Below are positions 1 to 5,543 of a stretch of 5,543 bases of DNA, piece by piece; the first letter of the stretch is position 1; every line of letters starts with the position of its first letter. Origin of the DNA: Actinomycetes bacterium (GTDB lineage: Bacteria; Actinomycetota; Actinomycetes; Actinomycetales; Cellulomonadaceae); contig JAEWEI010000080.1 of assembly GCA_023389545.1 (NCBI GenBank), forward strand, positions 1 to 5,543, written 5' to 3'. The notes under the pieces were generated by a model, which had not been told where the DNA came from, ran no database searches, and saw nothing but the letters and a program-made list of their open reading frames with translations. A program made the position numbers and the translations under genes.

Positions 1-1002
1 GTGCAGCCACCAGCCCGCGAGCGCCCCGACGAGGACGAGCAGCAGCGGCGCCGCGACGAGCAGCCCGCCCCCGCTGCCCTGCTGCGGCAGGGCGCCCAGT
101 AGCGGGACGGCCGGCATGGGGCCCGAGACCACATCGGCGGTGGAGAACGACGTGCCCGTCCCGACCCGGAAGCCGGGACCCACCAGCCACGCCAGCGCCC
201 ACAGCACCACGTTCGGCACGTAGGCCAGCTCAGCGAGGGCCAGTACCCCGCCCCCCACGACGTCCAGGTCGAGCACGCGGATGATGTCGTTGATCGTGGC
301 GCGGCCCGCCAGCACCCACACCACGCTGACGGCGGCCGACGCCGCCACCATGGAGCACAGCGCGAGGATGCCCGCGGCGGCCCCGGTGCGGATCGGCGCG
401 ATGACCCGCGACCACAGCGGCCGGGTCAGGTCGCGCACCCGCGGCGCCTCGGGGCGCCGGGCGAGGCCTGTCGCCAGCCCGGTCGCCGAGACGGCCGCTC
501 CCCCGATGACCGCCAGCGCGACGTCGGCGATGGTGGCGCGCATGACCAAGGCGAGCACGACCGTCACGGCCGTGTAGCCACCGATGCCCGCGACGAGGGA
601 CACGGTTGTCGCGTCCGCGGACCGGCGGGCGGACGCGTAGCAGGTGAACAGCGCGAGGCAGGTGATCCCGAGCGGCATGAGGCTGACGACGTTCCCGCCC
701 AGGCCGAGCGGGACCCCGTGGCCGAGCAGCCACAACCCGGCGCCGACCTCGGTGGAGCGGGTCCAGGCCACGGAGGCGTTCGCCGGATCGGCGGAGGTGA
801 CGACGTAGGCCGTGACCGCCGGGAGCACCACCACGAGCAAGGAGAGCAGCGCGCCCTGCAGCCCGGCGAGGAGGCCGGGCAGCCACGCGGGCGACGGCGG
901 GCCGTCGGGGCGGCGGGGCCCGGTCCTGTCGTCCTCGGTGAGGACGCGCGGCGGGCGCGCCCGGTCGAGGCGGTCGGTTCCAGACGGATCGGTCACCCGC
1001 AT
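1..1002 (-). CDS. DUF6350 / PerM-like polytopic membrane protein (3' end cut by window)
   Basis: 334 codons are visible from ATG (1000-1002) with no stop, so the C-terminus lies beyond base 1. A charged, Arg/Pro-rich N-terminus of about 38 residues (begins MRVTDPSGTD) is followed by hydrophobic stretches near residues 40-68, 86-122, 133-154, 157-178, 203-231, 249-275 and 313-332, indicating an integral membrane protein with about seven or more helices. The segment LAYVPNVVLWALAWLVGPGF (259-278) followed by VGTGTSFS and a PMPAVPLLGALP stretch is typical of actinobacterial DUF6350 proteins, a family that includes mycobacterial PerM, needed for persistence and division. The start is chosen from a GAGGA 4 bases upstream and the fit of the N-terminus. 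In many actinobacteria this gene follows sucCD and precedes purN-purH; here hemH intervenes. The family call is from recognition of motifs; the molecular function in this organism is unknown. Confidence 0.88.
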   Translation of the reverse strand, partial: MRVTDPSGTDRLDRARPPRVLTEDDRTGPRRPDGPPSPAWLPGLLAGLQGALLSLLVVVLPAVTAYVVTSADPANASVAWTRSTEVGAGLWLLGHGVPLGLGGNVVSLMPLGITCLALFTCYASARRSADATTVSLVAGIGGYTAVTVVLALVMRATIADVALAVIGGAAVSATGLATGLARRPEAPRVRDLTRPLWSRVIAPIRTGAAAGILALCSMVAASAAVSVVWVLAGRATINDIIRVLDLDVVGGGVLALAELAYVPNVVLWALAWLVGPGFRVGTGTSFSTADVVSGPMPAVPLLGALPQQGSGGGLLVAAPLLLVLVGALAGWWLH

Positions 1003-1011
1003 ATCGTCCTC
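1003..1011 (-). promoter_or_regulatory. Ribosome binding site of the DUF6350/PerM-like gene
   Basis: On the minus strand GAGGA (1007-1011) lies 4 bases before the ATG at 1002. The spacing is short but usable, and no other in-frame ATG lies between here and the hemH stop, which supports this start. Confidence 0.5.
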
Positions 1012-1054
1012 GCCCGGGGCGGGTGTGCCGCCTAGGCGGCGCGGCGCGCCGGGC
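1012..1054 (-). other. GC-rich nested dyad in the hemH to DUF6350 gap
   Basis: The 58-base gap contains a perfect 14-bp palindrome GCCGCCTAGGCGGC (1027-1040) enclosed by the inverted pair GCCCGG (1012-1017) and CCGGGC (1049-1054). In RNA this could fold into a nested stem ending directly before the Shine-Dalgarno sequence at 1007-1011. No U-tract follows, so it is not a classic terminator. It may be a partial attenuator or translation modulator, or simply chance in very GC-rich DNA. Confidence 0.3.
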
Positions 1055-1060
1055 AGGTCG

Positions 1061-2077
1061 TCATCGGCGGGCGCCCGTGGGCAGCCACCCGGACAGGTGC
1101 GGGCGGACGATCTCGGCGAGCGCGTCAGTCCACGCGCGCCGCGCATTTCCCCACGGCACGTAGGCGAAGCCGGCGCCGCCGGCGTGCTCGTAGGCCTCGC
1201 GGTTGAGCTGCTCGATCTCCTCGAGGGTCTCCAGGCAGTCGGACACGAAGCCGGGGCACACCACCTCGGTGCGCCGCGACCCGGCGGCGCCGATCGCCCG
1301 CACGGTGTCGATCGTCGCGGGCCCCAGCCACTCGGCCGGGCCGAACCGCGACTGGAACGTGAGCAGGCACGCGTCCGCGCCCAAGCCGAGCCGCTCGCGC
1401 ACCGCCTCCGCTGTCCGCTCGCACTCGGCGAGGTACGGGTCGCCCGCGTCGGACATCGCCACGGGGATGCTGTGGAAGCTCAGCACCACCCGGTCGCCAG
1501 CGGCGGTATCGGGCCTGCCGATCTCCCGCCACCTCTCCTCGAGGGCTGAGCAGACCGCCGCCACGTACGCCGGGTGCTCGCCGAACGCCCGGACGGTGCG
1601 CAGCTCGGGGTGCCGCGGCAGCGCGGCCACGGCCAGGTGCGCGCGCTCCAGCACGGTCCCCGTCGCGGAGCCGGCGTACTGCGGGTACAGCGGCACGACG
1701 AGCACCCGCTCGTGGCCGTCGTCCACCAGCCGCGCGAGCACGTCGCCGATCGCCGGGTCGCCGTAGCGCATGGCGCCCGCCACCGTGACGCCGGACCCGA
1801 GGGCGGCCTGGAGGGCGGCGACCTGCGCCTGCGTGTGCACCAACAGCGGCGAGCCGTCCGGCGTCCACACCGTCCGGTACTTCGCCGCCGAGGCGCGCGG
1901 CCGGGAGCTGAGCACGCCGAGCTCGAGGATCGGGCGCCACAGCGCGGGGTGCATGGCCACGACCCGGCGGTCGGTGAGGAACTCGCGCAGGTAGGGCCGC
2001 ACAGCGCGCGCCGTGGGGGCCGCGGGGGTGCCGAGGTTGACCAGGACGACGGCGGTCGTGGGATGCGGCTCGGACAT
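1061..2077 (-). CDS. hemH: Ferrochelatase, protoporphyrin-type (E. coli HemH-like)
   Basis: A 338-residue enzyme that inserts Fe2+ into a porphyrin at the end of heme synthesis. Signatures in order: VVLVNLGTP (10-18), YLREFLTDRRVV (29-40), GSPL (75-78), YGDP (105-108), VVPLYPQYAGSATG (127-140), LSFHSIP with the catalytic His202, GDPY (212-215), TFQSRFGPAEWLGP (240-253), and VCPGFVSDCLETLEEI (273-288) with conserved Glu283. Length and motifs fit the E. coli/proteobacterial HemH class (about 320-340 aa). Typical actinobacterial coproporphyrin ferrochelatases instead begin with an LLSFGGPEGP-like motif and bind a [2Fe-2S] cluster. This protein has five Cys (176, 219, 237, 274, 281) and none in its last 57 residues, so a C-terminal cluster is unlikely. 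The start at 2077 is chosen because the family N-terminus begins there and a GAGGAGG lies upstream; an in-frame GTG at 2191 would add 38 unrelated residues and begin inside a hairpin. Whether the substrate is protoporphyrin IX or coproporphyrin III cannot be read from sequence alone. Confidence 0.95.
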   Translation of the reverse strand: MSEPHPTTAVVLVNLGTPAAPTARAVRPYLREFLTDRRVVAMHPALWRPILELGVLSSRPRASAAKYRTVWTPDGSPLLVHTQAQVAALQAALGSGVTVAGAMRYGDPAIGDVLARLVDDGHERVLVVPLYPQYAGSATGTVLERAHLAVAALPRHPELRTVRAFGEHPAYVAAVCSALEERWREIGRPDTAAGDRVVLSFHSIPVAMSDAGDPYLAECERTAEAVRERLGLGADACLLTFQSRFGPAEWLGPATIDTVRAIGAAGSRRTEVVCPGFVSDCLETLEEIEQLNREAYEHAGGAGFAYVPWGNARRAWTDALAEIVRPHLSGWLPTGARR

Positions 2078-2095
2078 GCTGGACGCGGCCTCCTC
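2078..2095 (-). promoter_or_regulatory. Strong Shine-Dalgarno of hemH
   Basis: The minus strand reads GAGGAGG at 2089-2095, 11 bases before the ATG at 2077. The spacing is slightly long but the match to the 16S anti-SD is near perfect, and it decides the hemH start. Confidence 0.7.
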
Positions 2096-2113
2096 AGGCG
2101 GGTGTCCAGCGAG

Positions 2114-2142
2114 CGTATAGGGCCCTGACCTGCGCATTTGAC
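2114..2142 (-). promoter_or_regulatory. Candidate hemH promoter
   Basis: On the minus strand a -10-like TATACG (2114-2119; the overlapping TACGCT fits the loose actinobacterial TAnnnT) lies 17 bases from a poor -35-like GTCAAA (2137-2142). It falls between the sucD terminator candidate and the hemH Shine-Dalgarno, where a promoter is expected. The -35 matches TTGACA at only 3 of 6 positions, so this is a weak call resting mainly on location. Confidence 0.35.
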
Positions 2143-2154
2143 GACGAATCGTCA
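2139..2154. promoter_or_regulatory. Perfect 16-bp palindrome, candidate operator upstream of hemH
   Basis: TGACGA (2139-2144), spacer CGAA, TCGTCA (2149-2154): a perfect inverted repeat with 6-bp arms. It lies 62 bases upstream of the hemH start and overlaps the candidate -35 element, the position expected of a repressor site. It is less GC-rich than the surrounding DNA. Size and symmetry suit a dimeric regulator with a winged or plain helix-turn-helix. The regulator is not in this window and I do not recognise the motif as a known box. Confidence 0.45.
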
Positions 2155-2179
2155 GAACCGCGACGCCCCTGGGACGCCA

Positions 2180-2211
2180 ACGGCGCCGCACCTCGGGGGA
2201 TGCGGCGCCGT
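2180..2211 (-). terminator. Hairpin terminator candidate of the sucCD unit
   Basis: CGGCGCCGCA (2181-2190) and TGCGGCGCCG (2201-2210) are perfect inverted repeats, extended by the A2180-T2211 pair to an 11-bp stem with a 10-base loop. It begins 36 bases after the sucD stop. Only two U residues follow the stem in the minus-strand transcript, so it would be a U-poor, GC-rich terminator of the kind common in actinobacteria, or a 3' mRNA-stabilising stem. Confidence 0.65.
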
Positions 2212-2247
2212 CGGGCGCGGACGTGCGGCGAAGCGCCGCTCACCGGG

Positions 2248-3135
2248 TCAGGAGAGCAGCTCCCGGGCAAGGGCCGCGGTCTCGCTCGGCGTCTTGCCGA
2301 CCTTGACCCCGGCGGCCTCGAGGGCCTCCTTCTTGGCCTGAGCCGTGCCCGCCGAGCCGGAGACGATCGCCCCGGCGTGGCCCATGGTCTTGCCCTCGGG
2401 GGCCGTGAACCCGGCGACGTAGCCGACGACGGGCTTGGTCACGTGCTCGGCGATGTAGGCCGCGGCGCGCTCCTCGGCGTCGCCGCCGATCTCGCCGATC
2501 AGCACGATGACCTCGGTCTCGGGGTCTGCCTCGAACGCGGCGAGCGCGTCGATGTGCGTGGTGCCGATGATCGGGTCCCCGCCGATGCCGATGGCCGTGG
2601 AGAACCCGAGGTCCCGCAGCTCGTACATCATCTGGTAGGTCAGCGTGCCCGACTTCGACACCAGCCCGATCTTGCCGGGGCCCGTGATGTCGGCCGGGAT
2701 GATGCCGACGTTGGACTTCCCGGGGCTGATCAGGCCGGGGCAGTTGGGGCCGATGAGCCGCACGCCCTTGTCCTGCGCGTACGCGAAGAACTCGGCGGTG
2801 TCGGCCACGGGGATGCCCTCGGTGATGATGACGGCCAGCGGGATGCCCGCGTCGACCGCCTCGAGCACGGCGCCCTTGGTATGCGCCGGCGGCACGAAGA
2901 TGACGGACACGTCAGCGCCGGTCTCCTTCATCGCCTCCTCGACGGTGCCGAACACAGGCACGTCCACAGTGCCGTCGCCCTGCGGGAACGTCACGGACGT
3001 GCCGGCCTTGCGCGGGTTCACGCCGCCGACCACGTTCGTGCCGCTGGCCAGCATGCGGGTCGTGTGCTTCTGGCCCTCGGAGCCCGTCATGCCCTGGACG
3101 ATGACCTTGGATGACTCGGTCAGGAAGATCGCCAT
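2248..3135 (-). CDS. sucD: Succinyl-CoA synthetase (ADP-forming) alpha subunit
   Basis: 295 residues, the usual length. The alpha subunit binds CoA and carries the phosphohistidine that relays phosphate between succinyl phosphate and the nucleotide on SucC, in the cytoplasmic TCA cycle. The N-terminal CoA-binding Rossmann domain has [11 protein letters not shown] (11-21) and GGVNPRKAG (37-45). VPPAH (81-85), ITEGIP (104-109) and GPNCPG (129-134) follow. The ligase domain has SKSGTLTYQ (160-168), GIGGDP (183-188) and [13 protein letters not shown] (248-260), with active-site His253. The ATG at 3135 gives the family N-terminus [15 protein letters not shown]; its Shine-Dalgarno is weak (AGAGAA about 9 bases upstream). 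It lies 33 bases after sucC, so translation is probably tied to that of its partner. All key residues are intact. Confidence 0.98.
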   Translation of the reverse strand: MAIFLTESSKVIVQGMTGSEGQKHTTRMLASGTNVVGGVNPRKAGTSVTFPQGDGTVDVPVFGTVEEAMKETGADVSVIFVPPAHTKGAVLEAVDAGIPLAVIITEGIPVADTAEFFAYAQDKGVRLIGPNCPGLISPGKSNVGIIPADITGPGKIGLVSKSGTLTYQMMYELRDLGFSTAIGIGGDPIIGTTHIDALAAFEADPETEVIVLIGEIGGDAEERAAAYIAEHVTKPVVGYVAGFTAPEGKTMGHAGAIVSGSAGTAQAKKEALEAAGVKVGKTPSETAALARELLS

Positions 3136-3168
3136 GTCAGTTGTTCTCTCGTCTCTGCGTGATCGGGC

Positions 3169-4350
3169 TCAGGCGGCGGTGTGGGCGAGCTCGGCGGCCT
3201 TGTCCGCTCCGCCGTCCATCGTGTCGGCGAGCGTGACGAGGGGGTGCGCGGCCTCGGCGAGGATCGCGCGGCCCTCCAGGACGTTGTTGCCGTCGAGGCG
3301 CACCACGAGCGGCTTGGTGGCCGCGTCGCCCAGGATCTGCAGCGCGGAGACGATGCCGTTGGCCACCGCGTCGCAGGCCGTGATGCCGCCGAAGACGTTG
3401 ACGAAGACCGACTTGACCTGCGGGTCGGACAGGATGATGTCGAGCCCCGCGGCCATGACCTCGGCCGAGGCGCCGCCGCCGATGTCGAGGAAGTTCGCGG
3501 GCTTGACCCCGCCGTGCCCCTCGCCGGCGTACGCGACGACATCGAGCGTGCTCATGACCAGCCCGGCGCCGTTGCCGATGATCCCGACCTCGCCGTCGAG
3601 CTTGACGTAGTTGAGGTCCTTCTCCTTGGCGCGCGCCTCGAGCGGGTCGGCTGCGGCGGCGTCCTCGAGCGCGGCATGGCCGGCGTGCCGGAAGTCGGCG
3701 TTCTCGTCGAGGGTGACCTTGCCGTCGAGCGCGACGATCGTGCCGTCGGCCGTCTTGACCAGCGGGTTCACCTCGACGAGCGTGGCGTCCTCGCCCTGGT
3801 AGACGTCCCACAGCCGCTGCAGCACCTCGGCCACCTGAGGCGCCACCTCGGCGGCGAAGCCTGCTGCGGCCACGATCTCCGCGGCCTTCTCGGCGTCGAT
3901 CCCGACGCGCGGGTCGACGGCCACCTTGGCGAGCGCCTCGGGGCGCTCGACCGCGAGCTGCTCGATCTCCATGCCGCCCTCGACGCTGGCCATGGCCAGG
4001 TAGCGGCGCTCCGACCGGTCGAGCAGCAGCGAGAAGTAGTACTCCTCGGCGATGTCCGCGCCCGCGGCGATCATCACGCGGTGGACGGTGTGGCCCTTGA
4101 TGTCCATGCCGAGGATCTCGCCGGCCTTCTCGGCCGCCTCGTCGGCGGAGCGAGCGATCTTCACGCCGCCCGCCTTGCCGCGGCCACCGGTCTTGACCTG
4201 CGCCTTGACCACGACGACGCCGGGCTTGCCGTCGAGCAGCCGCTCCGCTGCCGCGCGGGCCTCATCCGGTGTGGTGGCGACGATGCCGCCCAGCACGGGA
4301 ACGCCGTGCTTCTCGAAGATGTCACGTGCCTGGTACTCGAACAGGTCCAC
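3169..4350 (-). CDS. sucC: Succinyl-CoA synthetase (ADP-forming) beta subunit
   Basis: 393 residues from a GTG start, the normal family length. The beta subunit binds nucleotide and succinate and pairs with SucD to make succinate, CoA and ATP from succinyl-CoA, ADP and phosphate. The N-terminus [18 protein letters not shown] opens the ATP-grasp domain (about 1-215), with [16 protein letters not shown] (49-64), the Mg-binding EVNPL (Asn195) and ALDGK (Asp209). The ligase domain contains [12 protein letters not shown] (259-270), NFLDIGGGA (286-294) and FVNVFGGIT (316-324), followed by RLDGNN (351-356). The GTG at 4350 is preferred because the family begins exactly there and GGAAGGA lies 10 bases upstream; an in-frame GTG at 4398 would add 16 residues with no homology-like features. 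It is the first gene of sucCD, with a candidate promoter at 4429-4456. Nucleotide preference (ADP versus GDP) is assumed from bacterial relatives. Confidence 0.98.
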   Translation of the reverse strand: MDLFEYQARDIFEKHGVPVLGGIVATTPDEARAAAERLLDGKPGVVVVKAQVKTGGRGKAGGVKIARSADEAAEKAGEILGMDIKGHTVHRVMIAAGADIAEEYYFSLLLDRSERRYLAMASVEGGMEIEQLAVERPEALAKVAVDPRVGIDAEKAAEIVAAAGFAAEVAPQVAEVLQRLWDVYQGEDATLVEVNPLVKTADGTIVALDGKVTLDENADFRHAGHAALEDAAAADPLEARAKEKDLNYVKLDGEVGIIGNGAGLVMSTLDVVAYAGEGHGGVKPANFLDIGGGASAEVMAAGLDIILSDPQVKSVFVNVFGGITACDAVANGIVSALQILGDAATKPLVVRLDGNNVLEGRAILAEAAHPLVTLADTMDGGADKAAELAHTAA

Positions 4351-4367
4351 CTGGCTCTGGTCCTTCC
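4351..4367 (-). promoter_or_regulatory. Shine-Dalgarno deciding the GTG start of sucC
   Basis: The minus strand has GGAAGGA (4361-4367), 10 bases before the GTG at 4348-4350. This and the family N-terminus ([11 protein letters not shown]) support the GTG over the upstream in-frame GTG at 4398. Confidence 0.7.
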
Positions 4368-4428
4368 GTCGACCCGCATGCGCGGCCTGGCTGGCCACGG
4401 CGCCCTGCCTGATGCTAGCCGCGCGACG

Positions 4429-4456
4429 ACTTTATCTTCACATCGAGAGATGTCGG
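4429..4456 (-). promoter_or_regulatory. Candidate sucCD promoter
   Basis: On the minus strand, CCGACA (4451-4456, 4 of 6 matches to TTGACA) and TAAAGT (4429-4434, 4 of 6 matches to TATAAT and a fit to TAnnnT) are 16 bases apart. They lie about 80-105 bases before the sucC GTG, in the only AT-richer patch of the gap. The predicted 5' leader is about 70 bases. Position and spacing are good; no experimental support is available here. Confidence 0.5.
4434..4453. promoter_or_regulatory. Dyad within the spacer of the sucCD promoter
   Basis: Two overlapping inverted repeats sit between the -35 and -10 candidates: ACATC-GAGA-GATGT (4440-4453, 5-bp perfect arms) and ATCT...AGAT (4434-4451, 4-bp perfect outer arms around a partly symmetric core). 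A protein bound here would block RNA polymerase, so it is a candidate operator for TCA-cycle control. The arms are short and the regulator is unknown. Confidence 0.35.
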
Positions 4457-4470
4457 CTCGGACACACAGC

Positions 4471-4490
4471 GGCCGCGAGCCCGCACGGCC
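4471..4490 (-). terminator. Weak hairpin upstream of the sucCD promoter
   Basis: GGCCG (4471-4475) and CGGCC (4486-4490) pair, extended inward by a wobble and a G-C pair to about 7 bp with a 6-base loop. It lies between the pcrA end and the sucCD promoter and could help end pcrA transcription. No U-tract follows, and such stems are frequent by chance at this GC content. Confidence 0.25.
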
Positions 4491-4536
4491 TCTACGCTGC
4501 GCCTCGATCCGCTCCTCGGCCCCGACGGCCCCCGTC

Positions 4537-4554
4537 CCGCCGATTCTGCGGCGG
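4537..4554 (-). terminator. Hairpin immediately after the pcrA stop
   Basis: On the minus strand CCGCCG (4549-4554), a 6-base loop CAGAAT, then CGGCGG (4537-4542), starting 2 bases after the TAG. A six-pair all-GC stem right at the gene end suggests a terminator or 3' stabilising stem for pcrA, but the following bases are G-rich rather than U-rich. Confidence 0.4.
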
Positions 4555-4556
4555 CG

Positions 4557-5543
4557 CTAGAGCTTGGTGACGGGCGAGAACCGCAGCAGCAGGCGCTTGG
4601 TCCCCTCGGAGCCGAAGTCGACCTTCGCGACGGCGTTCGGGCCGGCGCCCTCGAGCCCGACGACTGTCCCCAGCCCGTAGGCGTCATGCGTCACCTTGTC
4701 CCCCACCGACAGGTCGGGGATCGCGGCGTCGGGGCGCGGAGTCGCGGAGCCGAACGTCGCGCCCGTGCCTCCCGACGCGGGAGCCGTGCGCCGCTTGGCC
4801 TCCGAGCCGCCCGAGCGGAAGCCGCCCGACTGTCCGCGCGAGCCGAAGCCGCCCGATCCGGTGGAGTACCCGCCGGGGGTGCGCAGTCGGTCCATGCTGG
4901 ACTCGCGCCGACGCCAGTCGACCAACTCGTCCGGCAGCTCGTCGAGGAAGCGCGACGCGGGGAACTCGTTCGGCACGCCCCATGCGGTGCGCACCGCGGC
5001 GCGCGACACGTACAGCCGCTCGCGCGCGCGGGTGAGCCCCACGTAGGCGAGCCGCCGCTCCTCGGCGAGCTGGTCGGAGTCGGCCAGCGAGCGCATGTGC
5101 GGGAACGTGCCGTCCTCCATGCCGGTGAGGAAGACGACGGGGAACTCCAGGCCCTTCGCGGTGTGCAGCGTCATGAGCGTGACCACGCCCTGGTCGGCGG
5201 CGCGCTGGTGCTCGTCCGCGTCGTCGCCGTCCTGCGCGGGGATCTGGTCGGAGTCCGCGACGAGCGAGACGCGCTCCAGGAAGTCCGCGAGGTTGCCCTC
5301 GGGCTCGGCCTGCTCGAACTCGGCGGCCACGGCGTGCAGCTCGGCGAGGTTCTCCACGCGGGAGGCGTCCTGCGGGTCCTCGGAGGCGCGCAGCTCGGCC
5401 AGGTATCCGGTGCGGTCCAGCACGGCGCCCAGCACCTCGGCGGGCCCGGCGGACTCGGCGAGGCTCCGCAGGTCGGACATCATCGAGGCGAACGCGCGCA
5501 TGCCGGTGATCGCGCGCGTGCCCAGCCCGGGCACGTCGTCGAG
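4557..5543 (-). CDS. pcrA: ATP-dependent DNA helicase PcrA/UvrD, C-terminal part (5' end cut by window)
   Basis: The last 328 residues of a superfamily 1A 3'-5' DNA helicase acting in repair and replication-fork upkeep; the full protein is usually 700-850 residues, so more than half lies beyond base 5543. The frame is open to the window edge; a GTG at 5534 is internal, not the start. Visible parts: the end of the 2B region (1-115), motif V region VVTLMTLHTAKGLEFPVVFL (120-139) followed by GMEDGTFPH, and motif VI EERRLAYVGLTRARERLYVS (161-180) with its nucleotide-contacting Arg. A linker follows, rich in Gly and Ser (about 221-247), then a C-terminal domain (278-328) containing GDKVTHDAYGLGTVVG, the Tudor-like fold that in PcrA/UvrD proteins contacts RNA polymerase. 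RecB, Rep and UvrD2 are less likely given this tail. It is followed by sucC in the same direction, but the 206-base gap with hairpins suggests a separate unit. Confidence 0.96.
   Translation of the reverse strand, partial: LDDVPGLGTRAITGMRAFASMMSDLRSLAESAGPAEVLGAVLDRTGYLAELRASEDPQDASRVENLAELHAVAAEFEQAEPEGNLADFLERVSLVADSDQIPAQDGDDADEHQRAADQGVVTLMTLHTAKGLEFPVVFLTGMEDGTFPHMRSLADSDQLAEERRLAYVGLTRARERLYVSRAAVRTAWGVPNEFPASRFLDELPDELVDWRRRESSMDRLRTPGGYSTGSGGFGSRGQSGGFRSGGSEAKRRTAPASGGTGATFGSATPRPDAAIPDLSVGDKVTHDAYGLGTVVGLEGAGPNAVAKVDFGSEGTKRLLLRFSPVTKL

Noticed and set aside
230..886. Minus-strand open frame of 218 codons with very Arg-rich product
   Set aside because: Out-of-frame shadow of the DUF6350/PerM-like gene, whose own frame runs open from 1002 to the window edge and gives clear membrane helices.
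221..1002. Possible novel system or mobile element at the left end
   Set aside because: Only a chromosomal membrane-protein gene of a known actinobacterial family is present; no transposase, terminal repeats, integrase or repeat array was seen anywhere in the window.
2078..2191. N-terminal extension of hemH from a GTG at 2191
   Set aside because: It would begin inside the hairpin at 2180-2211, lacks a Shine-Dalgarno, and adds 38 residues not found in ferrochelatases.
2200..3610. Plus-strand open frames opposite sucD and the 3' part of sucC
   Set aside because: They mirror the codon bias of the real minus-strand genes and show no recognisable domain.
4471..4556. Possible small RNA in the pcrA-sucC gap
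   Set aside because: Two short GC stems are present but there is no separate promoter, U-tract or recognisable RNA family structure; they fit better as pcrA 3' stems.
3181..4560. Long open frame on the plus strand (about 459 codons) opposite sucC
   Set aside because: Low-complexity Arg/Gly/Leu/Val/Asp composition typical of the antisense of a GC-rich gene; it is fully opposed to sucC, which has all family motifs.
5532..5534. GTG at 5534 as the start of a short helicase-like gene
   Set aside because: The frame stays open to the window edge and the upstream residues continue the helicase sequence; helicase motifs I-IV must lie outside the window.

Overview
The window is very GC-rich (strong G/C bias at third codon positions) and reads entirely on the minus strand. 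Gene content and order point to a high-GC actinobacterium, most likely in or near the Micrococcales. In transcription order (high to low coordinates) it holds the 3' part of a PcrA/UvrD-type DNA helicase gene, sucC and sucD (succinyl-CoA synthetase beta and alpha), a ferrochelatase gene (hemH), and the 5' part of a gene for a polytopic membrane protein of the DUF6350/PerM type. Both edge genes are cut by the window ends. Long open frames on the plus strand are shadows of these genes.

Layout: pcrA ends at 4557 and is followed by two GC-rich hairpins. The 206-base gap before sucC carries a plausible promoter (-35 at 4451-4456, -10 at 4429-4434) with a short dyad in the spacer. sucC uses a GTG start at 4350; sucD follows after 33 bases, so the two form one transcription unit. 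A perfect 11-bp inverted repeat at 2180-2211, just after sucD, looks like the end of that unit. The 170-base gap before hemH then holds a perfect 16-bp palindrome (2139-2154), a weak promoter candidate and a strong Shine-Dalgarno sequence. The PerM-like gene starts 58 bases after hemH and is probably read with it.

Function: SucC and SucD form the TCA-cycle enzyme interconverting succinyl-CoA and succinate with ATP formation. HemH inserts ferrous iron into a porphyrin. PcrA is a repair/replication helicase with the C-terminal Tudor-like domain that contacts RNA polymerase. The DUF6350/PerM protein is linked to the cell envelope and division in mycobacteria.

The most notable point is hemH. Its sequence is of the protoporphyrin-type (proteobacterial/E. 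coli HemH-like) class, not the [2Fe-2S] coproporphyrin ferrochelatase usual in Actinobacteria. It sits between sucD and the DUF6350 gene, which are commonly adjacent in actinobacteria, and has its own candidate promoter and operator. This looks like an acquired or lineage-specific heme gene. No mobile element, CRISPR array, RNA gene or wholly unknown system was seen.
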